DNA of 64,000 bases from positions 1-64,000 of the forward strand of contig PNMW01000042.1 in assembly GCA_013823855.1 (NCBI GenBank). The letters run 5' to 3'. This stretch comes from Lysobacteraceae bacterium (GTDB lineage Bacteria; Pseudomonadota; Gammaproteobacteria; Nevskiales; Nevskiaceae). The position numbers and the translations under genes are program-made. This document shows positions 11,601 to 19,488 of the stretch, piece after piece. Below the pieces are notes generated by a model that saw only the letters and a program-made list of their open reading frames with translations, was not told the origin of the DNA and did no database searches. Numbering within the stretch: the first letter of the stretch is position 1; each line of letters begins with the position of its first letter.

Positions 11601-12280
11601 TCTACGTGTTCCGCTGCCTGATCGACGACACGCTGCCGCTCAATGACGGCTGCCTGCGGCCGATCCGGCTGCTGGTCCCGGAAGGCTCGATGCTCGATCC
11701 ACGGCCGCCGGCGGCCGTGGTCGCCGGCAATGTCGAGACCAGCCAGGCGATCACTGATGCGTTGTTCGCGGCCCTCGGTGCGCTGGCCGGATCGCAGGGC
11801 ACGATGAACAACTTCACGTTCGGCAACGCCGCGCACCAGTACTACGAAACGATCTGCGGTGGCGCCGGCGCCGGACCGGGCTTCGACGGCGCCAGTGCCG
11901 TGCAGACCCACATGACCAACAGCCGGCTGACCGATGTCGAGGTGCTGGAAGCGCGCCATCCGCTGCGCATCGAGCGTTTCGCGATCCGCCGCGGTTCAGG
12001 TGGCGACGGTGCGCAGCGCGGCGGCGACGGCGTGATCCGGCAGTTCCGCTTCCTGCAGCCGATGAGCGCCGGCATCTTGTCGAACCGCCGCCGGGTGCCG
12101 CCGCGCGGGCTCGCCGGTGGCGGTGATGGGGCCTGCGGCAGCACCCGGGTCGAGCGCGCCGACGGCCGCGTCGCAACCCTGGCCGCCACCGACAGCGCAG
12201 CGCTTCAGGCCGGCGATGCCATCGTCATCGAGACGCCGGGCGGCGGCGGCTACGGCTATGGCGGCTCGGGCGAGCGGTAG
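8651..12280 (+). CDS. 5-oxoprolinase (ATP-hydrolysing), fused HyuA/HyuB type
   Basis: This 1209-residue protein would open 5-oxo-L-proline to L-glutamate with ATP hydrolysis. The N-terminal half is HyuA-like: DRGGTFTDV near residue 16, GTTVATNALLERRG, then a second phosphate-binding motif DMGGTSTDV. The C-terminal half is HyuB-like: GGTHLPDVTVV, ARGHHADIGG, GTMNNFTFG, the GGAGAGPGFDG loop, and a glycine-rich tail GGGGYGYGG. The length is near the eukaryotic and bacterial fused enzymes (about 1200-1290). N-methylhydantoinase cannot be excluded from motifs alone. The downstream DUF969/DUF979/DUF2891 genes, often found beside 5-oxoproline genes, favour the oxoprolinase reading. Confidence 0.85.
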   Translation: MCNLADDTPGWQFWIDRGGTFTDVVARAPDGRLISDKLLSDHPERYADAATEGIRRLLAAHGEPGARVDAVKMGTTVATNALLERRGTPTVLAITAGHADSLRIGTQSRPDIFARQIVLPEMLYSRVIEIDERVGVDGAVVRPLAADAARRALQQAFDDGYRSVAIVLVHGWRHTAHERQVAAMARDLGYPQVSVSHEVSPLQKLVPRGDTTVVDAYLSPVLRDYVGRVERELPPGARLLFMQSNGGLVAASGFRGKDAVLSGPAGGVNGMAVAARAAGFDAVVGFDMGGTSTDVSYWAGPFERRFETMVAGVRLRTPMLDIHTIAAGGGSICRYDGARLRVGPESAGAVPGPAAYRRGGPLTITDCNVRLGRLQPQHSPALFGPDGDGPLDADAVALAFERLAEQVSRATGQPQTAEHLAAGFIRIAVAEMARAIRAISTERGHDVRRCALLSFGGAGGQHACAVADALGITAVLLHPLAGVLSAWGIGQADVRLLRERSIEQPLTSDATDLQAAADQLAAAAEAALDAQGEVFAERRVSVAARLKVAGTDTALEVPYGAPAALRSAFAAAHRAAFGFAADDAPLVVEMLIAEAVGTPAGRLAATPATAAATGTPQPIDEVEMHDGTRARTVPVWRRETLPAGCRIDGPAMLLEATGTTIVDAGWQATVDPQAHLVLRRVSAAVSAWDAAGHDADPVAMALFNSRFMAIAGRMGERLRATATSVNIKERLDFSCALFDSSANLIANAPHIPVHLGSMGDSVRAIVEARSAADPLRPGDVRMLNNPYRGGTHLPDVTVVMPVFDDEGVLIAFVAARGHHADIGGITPGSMPPGSRSIADEGVLIDDVLLVDRGHFRAAETRALLAAGPHPARNPDRNLADLKAQVAACASGAEELRALAAEIGRDRLAAWFGHVQDNAEAAVRAVIGRLADGAQIIEMDDGAQIAVNLRIDRASRSAIVDFTGSSAQLPSNFNAPRAIARAAVLYVFRCLIDDTLPLNDGCLRPIRLLVPEGSMLDPRPPAAVVAGNVETSQAITDALFAALGALAGSQGTMNNFTFGNAAHQYYETICGGAGAGPGFDGASAVQTHMTNSRLTDVEVLEARHPLRIERFAIRRGSGGDGAQRGGDGVIRQFRFLQPMSAGILSNRRRVPPRGLAGGGDGACGSTRVERADGRVATLAATDSAALQAGDAIVIETPGGGGYGYGGSGER

Positions 12281-12307
12281 GTCCCGAACGCTCGCCACGG
12301 CACGAGC

Positions 12308-13027
12308 TCAGCGGTGGAAGTTGGTGTACAGCGCCACCTGCAGCACATGGTTGACGGTGTCGCGGCTGCGGCCGTCGAGGTACTGGTTCAGATAGCCGAT
12401 CTCGACGTCGGTGGTCGGGTTCAGGCGCCAGCCGAAGGCGACATAGGCGCGGTTCTGGTCGAAGAACTTGCCGTTCAGGTCGTCGCGGTTGCTCAGGTTG
12501 ACGAAGGCTTCGTTCTGCAGCGCGAAGAACGGGCCGCGCACCCAGTTGCCGCTGCCATCGAGCGGCAGCACCAGCCGCGAGAACCAGCGGAAACGGGTCG
12601 ACTGCACGTCGGTCGCGTTCGGCCGGCCGATGAAGCGCTCCTCCAGCCGCAGCCGCTGCGACACCCGCAGCCGGTCGATCTTGTAGGTCGACAGGTACTG
12701 CTGCCAGATGCGGTGCTCGGTGGCGTCCGGCGCATCCTGGTTGAAGGTGCCGACGTAGGCGTAGCCCAAGCTCAGGCTCTGGCCCGGTGCGAAATACCAG
12801 GACAGGCCGGGCCGGATCAGCAGGTTGCGCGGGCCAGCCCATTCATCGCGGCTGCGCAGCTGGATGTCCGAGATCAGGCCGACCTGGTCGCTGAACCTCC
12901 AGGTGTTGAACCAGGCGGCCCAAGCGGTCTGCTGGACATCGGCGGCCTGCACGGGCAGGGCGGTGCCCGTGCCGAGAACCGGCAGCAGGGCAGTGGCAAG
13001 CAGGGCAGCAACGCGGCGCAGGGGCAT
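12308..13027 (-). CDS. DUF2490 domain outer-membrane-type protein
   Basis: This 239-residue protein starts with a signal peptide cleaved after about residue 28 (PVQAADV). The remainder alternates aromatic and polar residues in beta-strand fashion (for example WAAWFNTWRFSDQVGL) and ends in an aromatic residue two positions before the last, as in outer-membrane barrels. It matches DUF2490, whose function is unknown. It lies on the opposite strand between the 5-oxoprolinase gene and the DUF969 operon. A TATAAT hexamer (complement of 13060-13065) sits about 33 bp upstream of its start. Confidence 0.75.
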   Translation of the reverse strand: MPLRRVAALLATALLPVLGTGTALPVQAADVQQTAWAAWFNTWRFSDQVGLISDIQLRSRDEWAGPRNLLIRPGLSWYFAPGQSLSLGYAYVGTFNQDAPDATEHRIWQQYLSTYKIDRLRVSQRLRLEERFIGRPNATDVQSTRFRWFSRLVLPLDGSGNWVRGPFFALQNEAFVNLSNRDDLNGKFFDQNRAYVAFGWRLNPTTDVEIGYLNQYLDGRSRDTVNHVLQVALYTNFHR

Positions 13028-13059
13028 CGTGTAAACGCTCTTTTGTGAATGATTTGTAA

Positions 13060-13065
13060 ATTATA
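13060..13065 (-). promoter_or_regulatory. Candidate -10 element of the DUF2490 gene
   Basis: The minus strand reads TATAAT here, 33-38 bp upstream of the DUF2490 ATG in an AT-rich patch. No convincing -35 is seen at the usual spacing, so this is a weak assignment. Confidence 0.35.
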
Positions 13066-13189
13066 TCGATGGTGCTGATTCGAGCGGCCGGTACCCGAGA
13101 GGCAGCGCACGATTTTCGCATTGTCTGCAGGGCACACTCGGCAGCCCTGTCCGCGCGGGAAGGCGCGGCATCCAAGGAGCGTCTCGTCC

Positions 13190-13885
13190 ATGCTGGTCCT
13201 GAGCGGCATCGTCGTGGTCATCGCGGGCTTCGCGGCGCGGATCAACGCCCTTTCGGTGATCGTCGTGGCGGCGCTGCTGACCGGGCTGGCGACCGGGCTG
13301 AACATCGTCGAAGTGATCGCCGCGCTCGGCAAGGCGTTCAACGACAGCCGCTATATCTCGGTGGTGTGGCTGATCCTGCCGGCGATCGGCCTGCTGGAGC
13401 GCGCCGGCCTGCAGGAGCGGGCGCGGGCGCTGATCGCCGGGCTGCGGTCGGCGACCACCGGGCGGCTGCTGACCCTGTACTTCGCGCTGCGCCAGATCAC
13501 CGCCGCGCTCGGGCTGACCTCGCTCGGCGGCCAGGCGCAGATGGTGCGGCCGCTGATCGCGCCGATGGCCGAGGCGGCGGCGGAATCGCGGCTTGGCCCG
13601 CTGCCGGACGACTGGCGCCAGCGGATCCGCGCGCAGGCCGCAGCGGTCGACAACATCGCGCTGTTCTTCGGCGAGGACATCTTCATCGCCATCGGTTCGA
13701 TCCTGCTGATCGTCGGCTTCCTGGCCGGCAGCGGCGTCCGCGTCGCGCCGCTGGCGCTGGCCTTGTGGGCGATCCCGAGCGCGCTGGCCGCCGCGCTGAT
13801 CCACGGCATTCGCCTGCGCCGCTTCGACCGGCGCCTGAGCCTGGCGCTGTCGGTGCCCAGGGTGCTGACCGGGGCGCCGGAATGA
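13190..13885 (+). CDS. DUF969 family membrane protein
   Basis: This 231-residue protein is almost wholly hydrophobic, with about five or six membrane helices, and has the DUF969 pattern LPAIGLLERAGLQERARAL plus the ALRQITAALGLTSLGGQAQMVRP stretch. The ATG at 13190 is preceded by an AAGGAG Shine-Dalgarno about ten bases upstream. It overlaps the DUF979 gene by 4 bp. DUF969 and DUF979 occur as a pair and are thought to form a two-component permease; linkage to 5-oxoprolinase or pyroglutamyl peptidase genes suggests 5-oxoproline or pyroglutamyl substrates. Confidence 0.8.
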   Translation: MLVLSGIVVVIAGFAARINALSVIVVAALLTGLATGLNIVEVIAALGKAFNDSRYISVVWLILPAIGLLERAGLQERARALIAGLRSATTGRLLTLYFALRQITAALGLTSLGGQAQMVRPLIAPMAEAAAESRLGPLPDDWRQRIRAQAAAVDNIALFFGEDIFIAIGSILLIVGFLAGSGVRVAPLALALWAIPSALAAALIHGIRLRRFDRRLSLALSVPRVLTGAPE

Positions 13886-14832
13886 TCGGTCTCGGCAGCG
13901 TCTATCTGGTCGCCGGGCTGATGTTCGCCGGCTTCGCCTTCGCCAGTGCCGGCGATCGCGCCAACGTCAAGCGCTGGGGCAACGCCGCGTTCTGGGGGCT
14001 GTTCGCGCTGAGCTTCCTGCTCGGCGATCGGCTCGGCGACCTGGCCAACGGCGTGCTGGTGATCGTCATGGTGCTGATCGCCGGGCTTGGCGGGCTCGGG
14101 CAGGGACGTCCGCCGACCACCGACGCCGGGCGGCGTCGGGCCAGCAGCGAACGCCTCGGCGCCCGGCTGCTGGTGCCGGCGCTGGCGATTCCGCTGGTCA
14201 CGCTGGTCGGCGTGCTCGGCCTGACGCGGCTGCGCGTCGGCGGCGCGCCGCTGATCGATGGCGGCCACGCCACGCTGGTATCGCTGACCCTCGGCGCGGT
14301 GGTCGCCGTCGCGCTCGGCACGCTGCTGCTGCGCCAGCCACCAGGCGCGGCGGCCCAGGAAGGCCGGCGGCTGATGGATACCGTCGGCTGGGCGGCGCTG
14401 CTGCCGCAGATGCTGGCCTCGCTCGGCGCGGTGTTCGCGCTGGCCGGGGTCGGGCCGGTGATCGGTGAACTGGCCGGCGGCCTGGCGATCGGCGGGCCGT
14501 ATGCGAGTGTCGCCGCCTACTGCCTCGGCATGGCGCTGTTCACGATGATCATGGGCAATGCCTTCGCCGCGTTTCCGGTGATGACCGCCGGCATCGGCCT
14601 GCCGCTGGTGGTGCAGGCCAACGGCGGCGATCCGGTGGCGATGAGCGCGATCGGCATGCTGTCCGGCTTCTGCGGCACGCTGATGACGCCGATGGCGGCG
14701 AACTTCAACCTGGTGCCGGCGGCGCTGCTGGAACTGCGCGATCGTCACGCGGTGATCAAGGCGCAGATCCCGACGGCGCTGGCGCTGCTGGCGTTCAACA
14801 TCGCGCTGATGGCCGCGGTGGTCTACCGATGA
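13882..14832 (+). CDS. DUF979 family membrane protein
   Basis: This 316-residue polytopic membrane protein pairs with DUF969. It has about eight or nine helices and the conserved GNAFAAFPVMTAGIGLP and FCGTLMTPMAANFNLVPAALLEL motifs, which resemble re-entrant segments of ion-coupled carriers. It starts at ATG 13882, overlapping the DUF969 stop, and its own stop overlaps the DUF2891 start by 4 bp. The permease role is inferred from hydropathy, pairing and neighbourhood. Confidence 0.8.
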   Translation: MIGLGSVYLVAGLMFAGFAFASAGDRANVKRWGNAAFWGLFALSFLLGDRLGDLANGVLVIVMVLIAGLGGLGQGRPPTTDAGRRRASSERLGARLLVPALAIPLVTLVGVLGLTRLRVGGAPLIDGGHATLVSLTLGAVVAVALGTLLLRQPPGAAAQEGRRLMDTVGWAALLPQMLASLGAVFALAGVGPVIGELAGGLAIGGPYASVAAYCLGMALFTMIMGNAFAAFPVMTAGIGLPLVVQANGGDPVAMSAIGMLSGFCGTLMTPMAANFNLVPAALLELRDRHAVIKAQIPTALALLAFNIALMAAVVYR

Positions 14833-15824
14833 CCGCGCTGAACCCCGCGCGTGCCTCGCAGTTCGCGCGGATCGCGCTCGGCCACGTCGGCCGCGAATAC
14901 CCGTACAAGCTCGGCCAGGTGCTGAGCGGCGACGCCGACCTGGCCCCGCCGCGCCAGCTGCATCCGATCTTTCACGGCAGCTTCGACTGGCACTCCTGCG
15001 TGCACGGTCACTGGACCCTGGCGACCCTGCTGCGGCGGTATCCGGCACTGCCCGAGGCCGCCGCGATCCGGGCCCGTTTCGATGCGATGTTCAGCGCCGC
15101 CAATGTCGCCGGCGAACGCGCGTTCTTCGCGCAAGCGGCGAATCGCGGCTTCGAACGTCCGTACGGCTGGGCCTGGCTGCTGATGCTGCAGGCCGAACTG
15201 CATCGCCACGACACCGGCTGGGCGGCGCGGCTGCAGCCGCTGGCCGAGGACCTGGCCACCCGGTTCCGGGAATTCCTGCCGCGCGCCACCTATCCGGTGC
15301 GGGTCGGCAGCCACTTCAACACCGCGTTCGCGCTGGTGCTGGCGCAGGAGTACGCGCAGACGGTCGAGGCTCCGGCGCTGACCGCGGTGCTCGGCGATGC
15401 CGCGCAACGCTGGCACGCCGACGATCGCGACGCCCAGGCCTGGGAACCGAGCGGCGACGATTTCCTGTCGTCGACCCTGACCGAGGCGCTGGCGATGCAG
15501 CGGCTGCTGCCGGCCGCCGCGTTCAGCCGCTGGTTCGAGGCTTTCCTGCCGCGGCTGGCGGTCGGGGCGCCGCGCACCCTGTTCGAGCCGGCAATGGTCA
15601 GCGACCGCAGCGACGGCAAGATCGCCCACCTCGACGGCCTGAACCTGAGCCGCGCCTGGTGCTGGCGGGCGCTGGCGGCGGCGCTGCCGGCCGGCGATCC
15701 GCGCATCGCCGTGATGCAGGCCGCCGCCGACCGTCATCTGGCCGCCAGCCTGCCGGCGGTGGCTGGCGACTACATGGGCGAGCACTGGCTGGCCAGCTTC
15801 GCGTTGCTGGCGTTGCGCGATTGA
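14829..15824 (+). CDS. DUF2891 family protein
   Basis: This 331-residue soluble protein has the DUF2891 core: an HPIFHGSFDWHSCVHGHW motif near residues 39-56, then a helical alpha-toroid pattern of repeated Ala/Leu helices and conserved LDGLNLSRAW and GEHWLASFA motifs. His/Trp-rich toroids often handle sugars or modified amino acids, but no reaction is established. It is the third gene of the DUF969-DUF979 operon, overlapping by 4 bp, so it probably works on the imported substrate. Confidence 0.8.
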   Translation: MTALNPARASQFARIALGHVGREYPYKLGQVLSGDADLAPPRQLHPIFHGSFDWHSCVHGHWTLATLLRRYPALPEAAAIRARFDAMFSAANVAGERAFFAQAANRGFERPYGWAWLLMLQAELHRHDTGWAARLQPLAEDLATRFREFLPRATYPVRVGSHFNTAFALVLAQEYAQTVEAPALTAVLGDAAQRWHADDRDAQAWEPSGDDFLSSTLTEALAMQRLLPAAAFSRWFEAFLPRLAVGAPRTLFEPAMVSDRSDGKIAHLDGLNLSRAWCWRALAAALPAGDPRIAVMQAAADRHLAASLPAVAGDYMGEHWLASFALLALRD

Positions 15825-15930
15825 GCGGCGGAATGTGGATCTGACCCCGATTCGGGTGGCGCTTGCCGAGGGCCGGCGCAGCGGTCAGGATGCGCGCCCA
15901 TTCCACCATCCGGATCAGGAGTCACGCGGC

Positions 15931-16218
15931 ATGCTCAAGCACAACAGCTATTTCGAGGGCGCGGTCCAGAGCGTCGGCTTCGAGCGCAACGGCCTGCCGG
16001 CCTCGGTCGGCGTGATCCTGCCGGGCCAGTACCACTTCGGGACCGCCAAGGCCGAGCGGATGACCGTGACCAGCGGCCTGCTGCAGGCCGACATCGCCGG
16101 TTCCGGCTGGGTCAGCTATCCGGCCGGCACCTCGTTCGAAGTGGCCGCCAACAGCGGCTTCGATGTCCGCGCCGTCGGCGGCCCGGCGGCCTATCTCTGC
16201 GAATACCTCGGCGCCTGA
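15931..16218 (+). CDS. ppnP: Pyrimidine/purine nucleoside phosphorylase PpnP
   Basis: This 95-residue protein matches PpnP (DUF1255, formerly YaiE), a small cupin that phosphorolyses several ribonucleosides to base plus ribose-1-phosphate. The opening MLKHNSYFEG, the KAERMTVTSGLL strand and VSYPAGTSFEV are characteristic. The ATG at 15931 gives the family length (94); the frame is open further upstream but that part is not conserved. It stands 106 bp downstream of the DUF2891 gene. Confidence 0.9.
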   Translation: MLKHNSYFEGAVQSVGFERNGLPASVGVILPGQYHFGTAKAERMTVTSGLLQADIAGSGWVSYPAGTSFEVAANSGFDVRAVGGPAAYLCEYLGA

Positions 16219-16259
16219 TCAGGGCATGGCGCAGCGGGCGGCGGCCGGACCGGAACGGT

Positions 16260-16895
16260 TCAGATCAGGTCGCCGTACTGCTGGATCACCACCATCACCA
16301 GCTGGCTGCGCGAGCGCACGTCCAGCTTGTTGAACAGCTGCTGGAAGCTGGCCTTGATCGCGCTTTCGGAACTGCCCAGCTGGCGGGCGATCTGCTTGTT
16401 CGAGTAGCCCTGCAGCAGGCCGCGCAGCACGGCGCGCTCGCGTTCGGTGAAGCTGACCCGGTCGCTGGCGGCGCTGGCGGCGACGATCGACTGCAGATAG
16501 CGCTGCTCGATCAGCACCTGGCCGAGCGCCACCGCGTGGATGCTGGCCTTCAGTTCGTCGGTCGACACTTCCTTGCGGCAGATGCCGGAAACGCCGAGCC
16601 GGATCAGCTCCAGCGCGTCGCGTTCCGGCACGCCGGCGGTGACCAGCAGCGCGGCCCCGGCCTTGGGCGGCCGGCGGCGCATGAAATCGAGTGCGCTGTG
16701 TTCGCCGAGATCGTAGTCGACGATCACCACGTCGGGCCGCAGCTGTTCGATCTCGGCCAGCGCCGGTTCCAGCAGGCCGGACTGGCCGACCACGGCAAAG
16801 CGCGGGTCGGCGGCCAGCAGGCGCAGCAGGCCCTCGCGGAACAGCGTGTGGTCGTCGAGCAGGTAGAGCCGGATCGCGGCCGACGCTTCAGTCAT
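16260..16895 (-). CDS. NarL-type response regulator
   Basis: This 211-residue protein has a receiver domain (about 8-120) with the acidic pocket DD at 14-15, the phospho-accepting Asp at residue 60 (VVIVDYD) and a conserved Lys near 108. A LuxR/NarL helix-turn-helix follows (about 148-207), opening with the typical FTERERAVLRGL and containing SNKQIARQL. It overlaps the upstream sensor kinase gene by 8 bp, so the two should form a two-component pair. Its target genes cannot be read from the window. Confidence 0.9.
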   Translation of the reverse strand: MTEASAAIRLYLLDDHTLFREGLLRLLAADPRFAVVGQSGLLEPALAEIEQLRPDVVIVDYDLGEHSALDFMRRRPPKAGAALLVTAGVPERDALELIRLGVSGICRKEVSTDELKASIHAVALGQVLIEQRYLQSIVAASAASDRVSFTERERAVLRGLLQGYSNKQIARQLGSSESAIKASFQQLFNKLDVRSRSQLVMVVIQQYGDLI

Positions 16896-18315
16896 GGACC
16901 GACTCGTCGGGCAGCGCCAGCGGCAGCAGCAGTTCGAAGCAGCAGCCGTCGCTGCCGGGCAGGTGGCGCAGCTGGCCGTCCTGATGGCTCATCAGCGCCC
17001 GCGAGATGTACAGGCCGAGGCCGGTGCCGTCGGCGCCGGGACGGAACGGCTGGAACAGGTGTTCCGGATGGGCGACGCCGGGGCCGGAGTCGTGCACCCG
17101 CAGCACCGCCCGCCCTTCGGCGAGCCGGGCGCCGAGGCAGAGCCGGCGCTCGGGCCGCCCGGCCACCGCCCGCAGCGCGTTCTGCGACAGGTTCAGCAGC
17201 ACCTGCAGCAGGGCGTGGCGATCGCCGCGCACCGGCGGGAAATCGGCCGGGATGTCGATGCGGACCTCGCCGTCGATGTCGGCCCAGTCCGGCGCGATGA
17301 TCACTTCCAGTTCGGTGCACAAGGTCTGCAGGCGGGTCGGGCTGATCGCCGGGCTGGCCTGGCGGCGCAGATCGAACGAGGCCAGCTCGAGCAGCGCCTG
17401 CACCAGGCTGCGCAGTGCCGCGAGATCTGGGTCGTCCTGCATCGCCGGGTGGCGCGACAGGTTGGAGCTGACCACGCCGGCCGCCGAGCACAGGTTGCGG
17501 ATCTCGTGCGAGACCGCGCCGGCCAGCAGCCGGTTGTACTTGTGCAGGTCCTCGAAATGGGCGTACTCGCGTTCGCGCACCTCGTCGGACACGTCGACGA
17601 CGATCGCCGCCAGGTGCCGGGTCTCCTGGCTGCCGTAGACCGAGAACCAGATGGTGGCCGGGAACGCGCTGCCGTCGGCGCGCCGGCCCCAGGTCGAGGT
17701 CGAGGTGCGCATGCTGCCGATGCTGGCGCTCACCGACAGCGCGTCGTGCAGCACCGGCAGGAACTCGCGCACCGGCTTGCCGAGCAGGACGCCCTGCGGT
17801 TCCAGCGCCAGCATGTCCTCGGCGGCGCGGTTGGCGGCGACGATCCGGCCATCGCGCGCCACGGTGAGGATCGCCGCCGGGCTGCTTTCGGCGAGCAGGC
17901 GCAGCTGGCGCTCGGCGCGGCGGCGCAGCTGCTGCTCGGCGCGCAGCCGGGCGTAGTGGCCGAACACCACGCGGCGGGTGCGGCTGATCTCGGCCACCAG
18001 CAGGCCGCAGCCGGAATAGGCCATGGTTGCCATGCTGAAGCGCAGCAGCTGCTCGACATGGCTCTCGTTCATCACGAACAGGCCGCGCAGCGCGGCGCAG
18101 GCGATCGCCGCCATGACGATCTGCGCGCGGCTCATCACCGTCGCCGCCAGCACCACCGGCAGGATGTACAGCAAGCCCAGCGACACGCCGAGCCGCGAAT
18201 ACCATTCGAGCATCACCAGCAGCGCCAGCATCACGCCGGAAATCCACACGGTGGCGCCGTAGCCGAGCTTGACCACCTGGCCGCGCACCTCGAACGGCAG
18301 TCTCAGACGATGCAT
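16888..18315 (-). CDS. PAS-containing membrane sensor histidine kinase
   Basis: This 475-residue protein has four or five N-terminal membrane helices (about 20-110), a charged linker, a PAS domain (about 140-250), the dimerisation motif VSHEIRNL with its phospho-accepting His at 270, and an ATPase domain with NLSQNALRA, DSGPGV and GTGLGLYISR. The ATG at 18315 begins a natural N-terminus; the frame is open another 200 bases upstream but that part looks non-coding. It is the partner of the NarL-type regulator. The signal is unknown; a PAS fold often binds heme, flavin or a small molecule. Confidence 0.85.
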   Translation of the reverse strand: MHRLRLPFEVRGQVVKLGYGATVWISGVMLALLVMLEWYSRLGVSLGLLYILPVVLAATVMSRAQIVMAAIACAALRGLFVMNESHVEQLLRFSMATMAYSGCGLLVAEISRTRRVVFGHYARLRAEQQLRRRAERQLRLLAESSPAAILTVARDGRIVAANRAAEDMLALEPQGVLLGKPVREFLPVLHDALSVSASIGSMRTSTSTWGRRADGSAFPATIWFSVYGSQETRHLAAIVVDVSDEVREREYAHFEDLHKYNRLLAGAVSHEIRNLCSAAGVVSSNLSRHPAMQDDPDLAALRSLVQALLELASFDLRRQASPAISPTRLQTLCTELEVIIAPDWADIDGEVRIDIPADFPPVRGDRHALLQVLLNLSQNALRAVAGRPERRLCLGARLAEGRAVLRVHDSGPGVAHPEHLFQPFRPGADGTGLGLYISRALMSHQDGQLRHLPGSDGCCFELLLPLALPDESVHD

Positions 18316-18514
18316 GGGCTCGCTCTGCGAAGTTGGAATCCGGTTCAGATCGGAACATCGCGGCGAGGTTCCGGAACCGATCGAAAGATAGCCTCGAACC
18401 ATCGTCCGGACGATCCGACGGCGACCACCGGTCCGCCATCCGATGACGGCCCGATAGCAGACGGGCGACCGCCGAACGCCTGTAATGGCGACATCCCCGC
18501 GTTCCGGTGTCGCC

Positions 18515-19423
18515 ATGATCCTCCGAGACAGCTTTCCCGTGCAGCGGCTGTGGCCGAAGACCTACAAGCGGCTGCTGGTGCTGCTCGGCTTCGACTGCGC
18601 GGTCGCCGCGCTCTACGTGTTCGCCGGCTGGCACTGGCTGTCGCTCGATGCGCTGCCGCTGGGCACGCTCGGCTCGGCGCTGGCGATCTTCCTGGCCTTC
18701 CGCGCCAACGCCGCCTACGGCCGCTGGTGGGAAGCGCGCCAGCTCTGGGGCCAGCTGGTCAACACTTCGCGGGCGCTGGCCCGGCAGGCGCTGACCGCGC
18801 TCGATGTCGATCCCGACGACCCGCAGCAGCGCGCGCTGCGCAGCGCCATCATCGTCAATCAGGTTGCCTTCGTCCATGCGCTGCGCTGTCACCTGCGCCG
18901 CCAGAACCCGTTTCCGGAACTGGCCGGCCTGCTCGGCGCCGCCGAGACCGAGGCGCTGCGCCGCTACGGCAACGTGCCCAATGCGCTGACCCTGCGGATC
19001 GCCGAACAGCTGCAGCAGGCGCGGGCGCTGGGCATGCTCGACAGCCTGCGCTGGAGCGCGCTCGACGCCAGCCTGACCACGCTGGCCAACATCCAGGGCT
19101 CCTGCGAGCGGATCAAGAACACGCCGCTGCCGCGCCAGTTCAGCCTGCTGCCGCGAGTGCTGGTCGACGCCTACTGCTGGCTGGTGCCGCTGGCGCTGGT
19201 GTCCGGTCTCGGCATCTTCACGCCGGTGGCCTCGGCGCTGATCAGCTTCACGCTGATCGCCATCGACACCGCCAGCGACGCGATCGAGGAGCCGTTCGAG
19301 AACACCGTCAACGACACGCCGATGACGGCGCTGTCGCGGGGCATCGAACTGACCCTGCGCGAGATGCTCGACCAGCGCAAGGCGCTGCCTGAAGTGCGCG
19401 CCATCGACGGCTTCGTCTACTGA
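18515..19423 (+). CDS. Bestrophin family (UPF0187) channel
   Basis: This 302-residue protein matches bacterial bestrophin-like channels: an N-terminal FPVQRLWPKTYKRLL segment, membrane helices near 25-70, the FRANAAYGRWWEAR motif near 70-83, and two further helices near 205-255 ending in DDPFE-like acid residues (IEEPFENTVND). Members form pentameric anion or cation channels in the inner membrane. ATG 18515 gives the normal start; an in-frame ATG at 18485 would add ten residues. Confidence 0.85.
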   Translation: MILRDSFPVQRLWPKTYKRLLVLLGFDCAVAALYVFAGWHWLSLDALPLGTLGSALAIFLAFRANAAYGRWWEARQLWGQLVNTSRALARQALTALDVDPDDPQQRALRSAIIVNQVAFVHALRCHLRRQNPFPELAGLLGAAETEALRRYGNVPNALTLRIAEQLQQARALGMLDSLRWSALDASLTTLANIQGSCERIKNTPLPRQFSLLPRVLVDAYCWLVPLALVSGLGIFTPVASALISFTLIAIDTASDAIEEPFENTVNDTPMTALSRGIELTLREMLDQRKALPEVRAIDGFVY

Positions 19424-19488
19424 GGCCGCGGCGCCGAATCGTCGTTCCGCCCCGACTCCCTTTCCGATCCCGACGCCGAGGAACCGCC

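Noticed and set aside
8507..11959. Very long minus-strand open frame opposite the 5-oxoprolinase gene
   Set aside because: Its Arg/Gly/His-rich composition is the usual mirror of a high-GC gene, and the plus strand encodes a complete enzyme.
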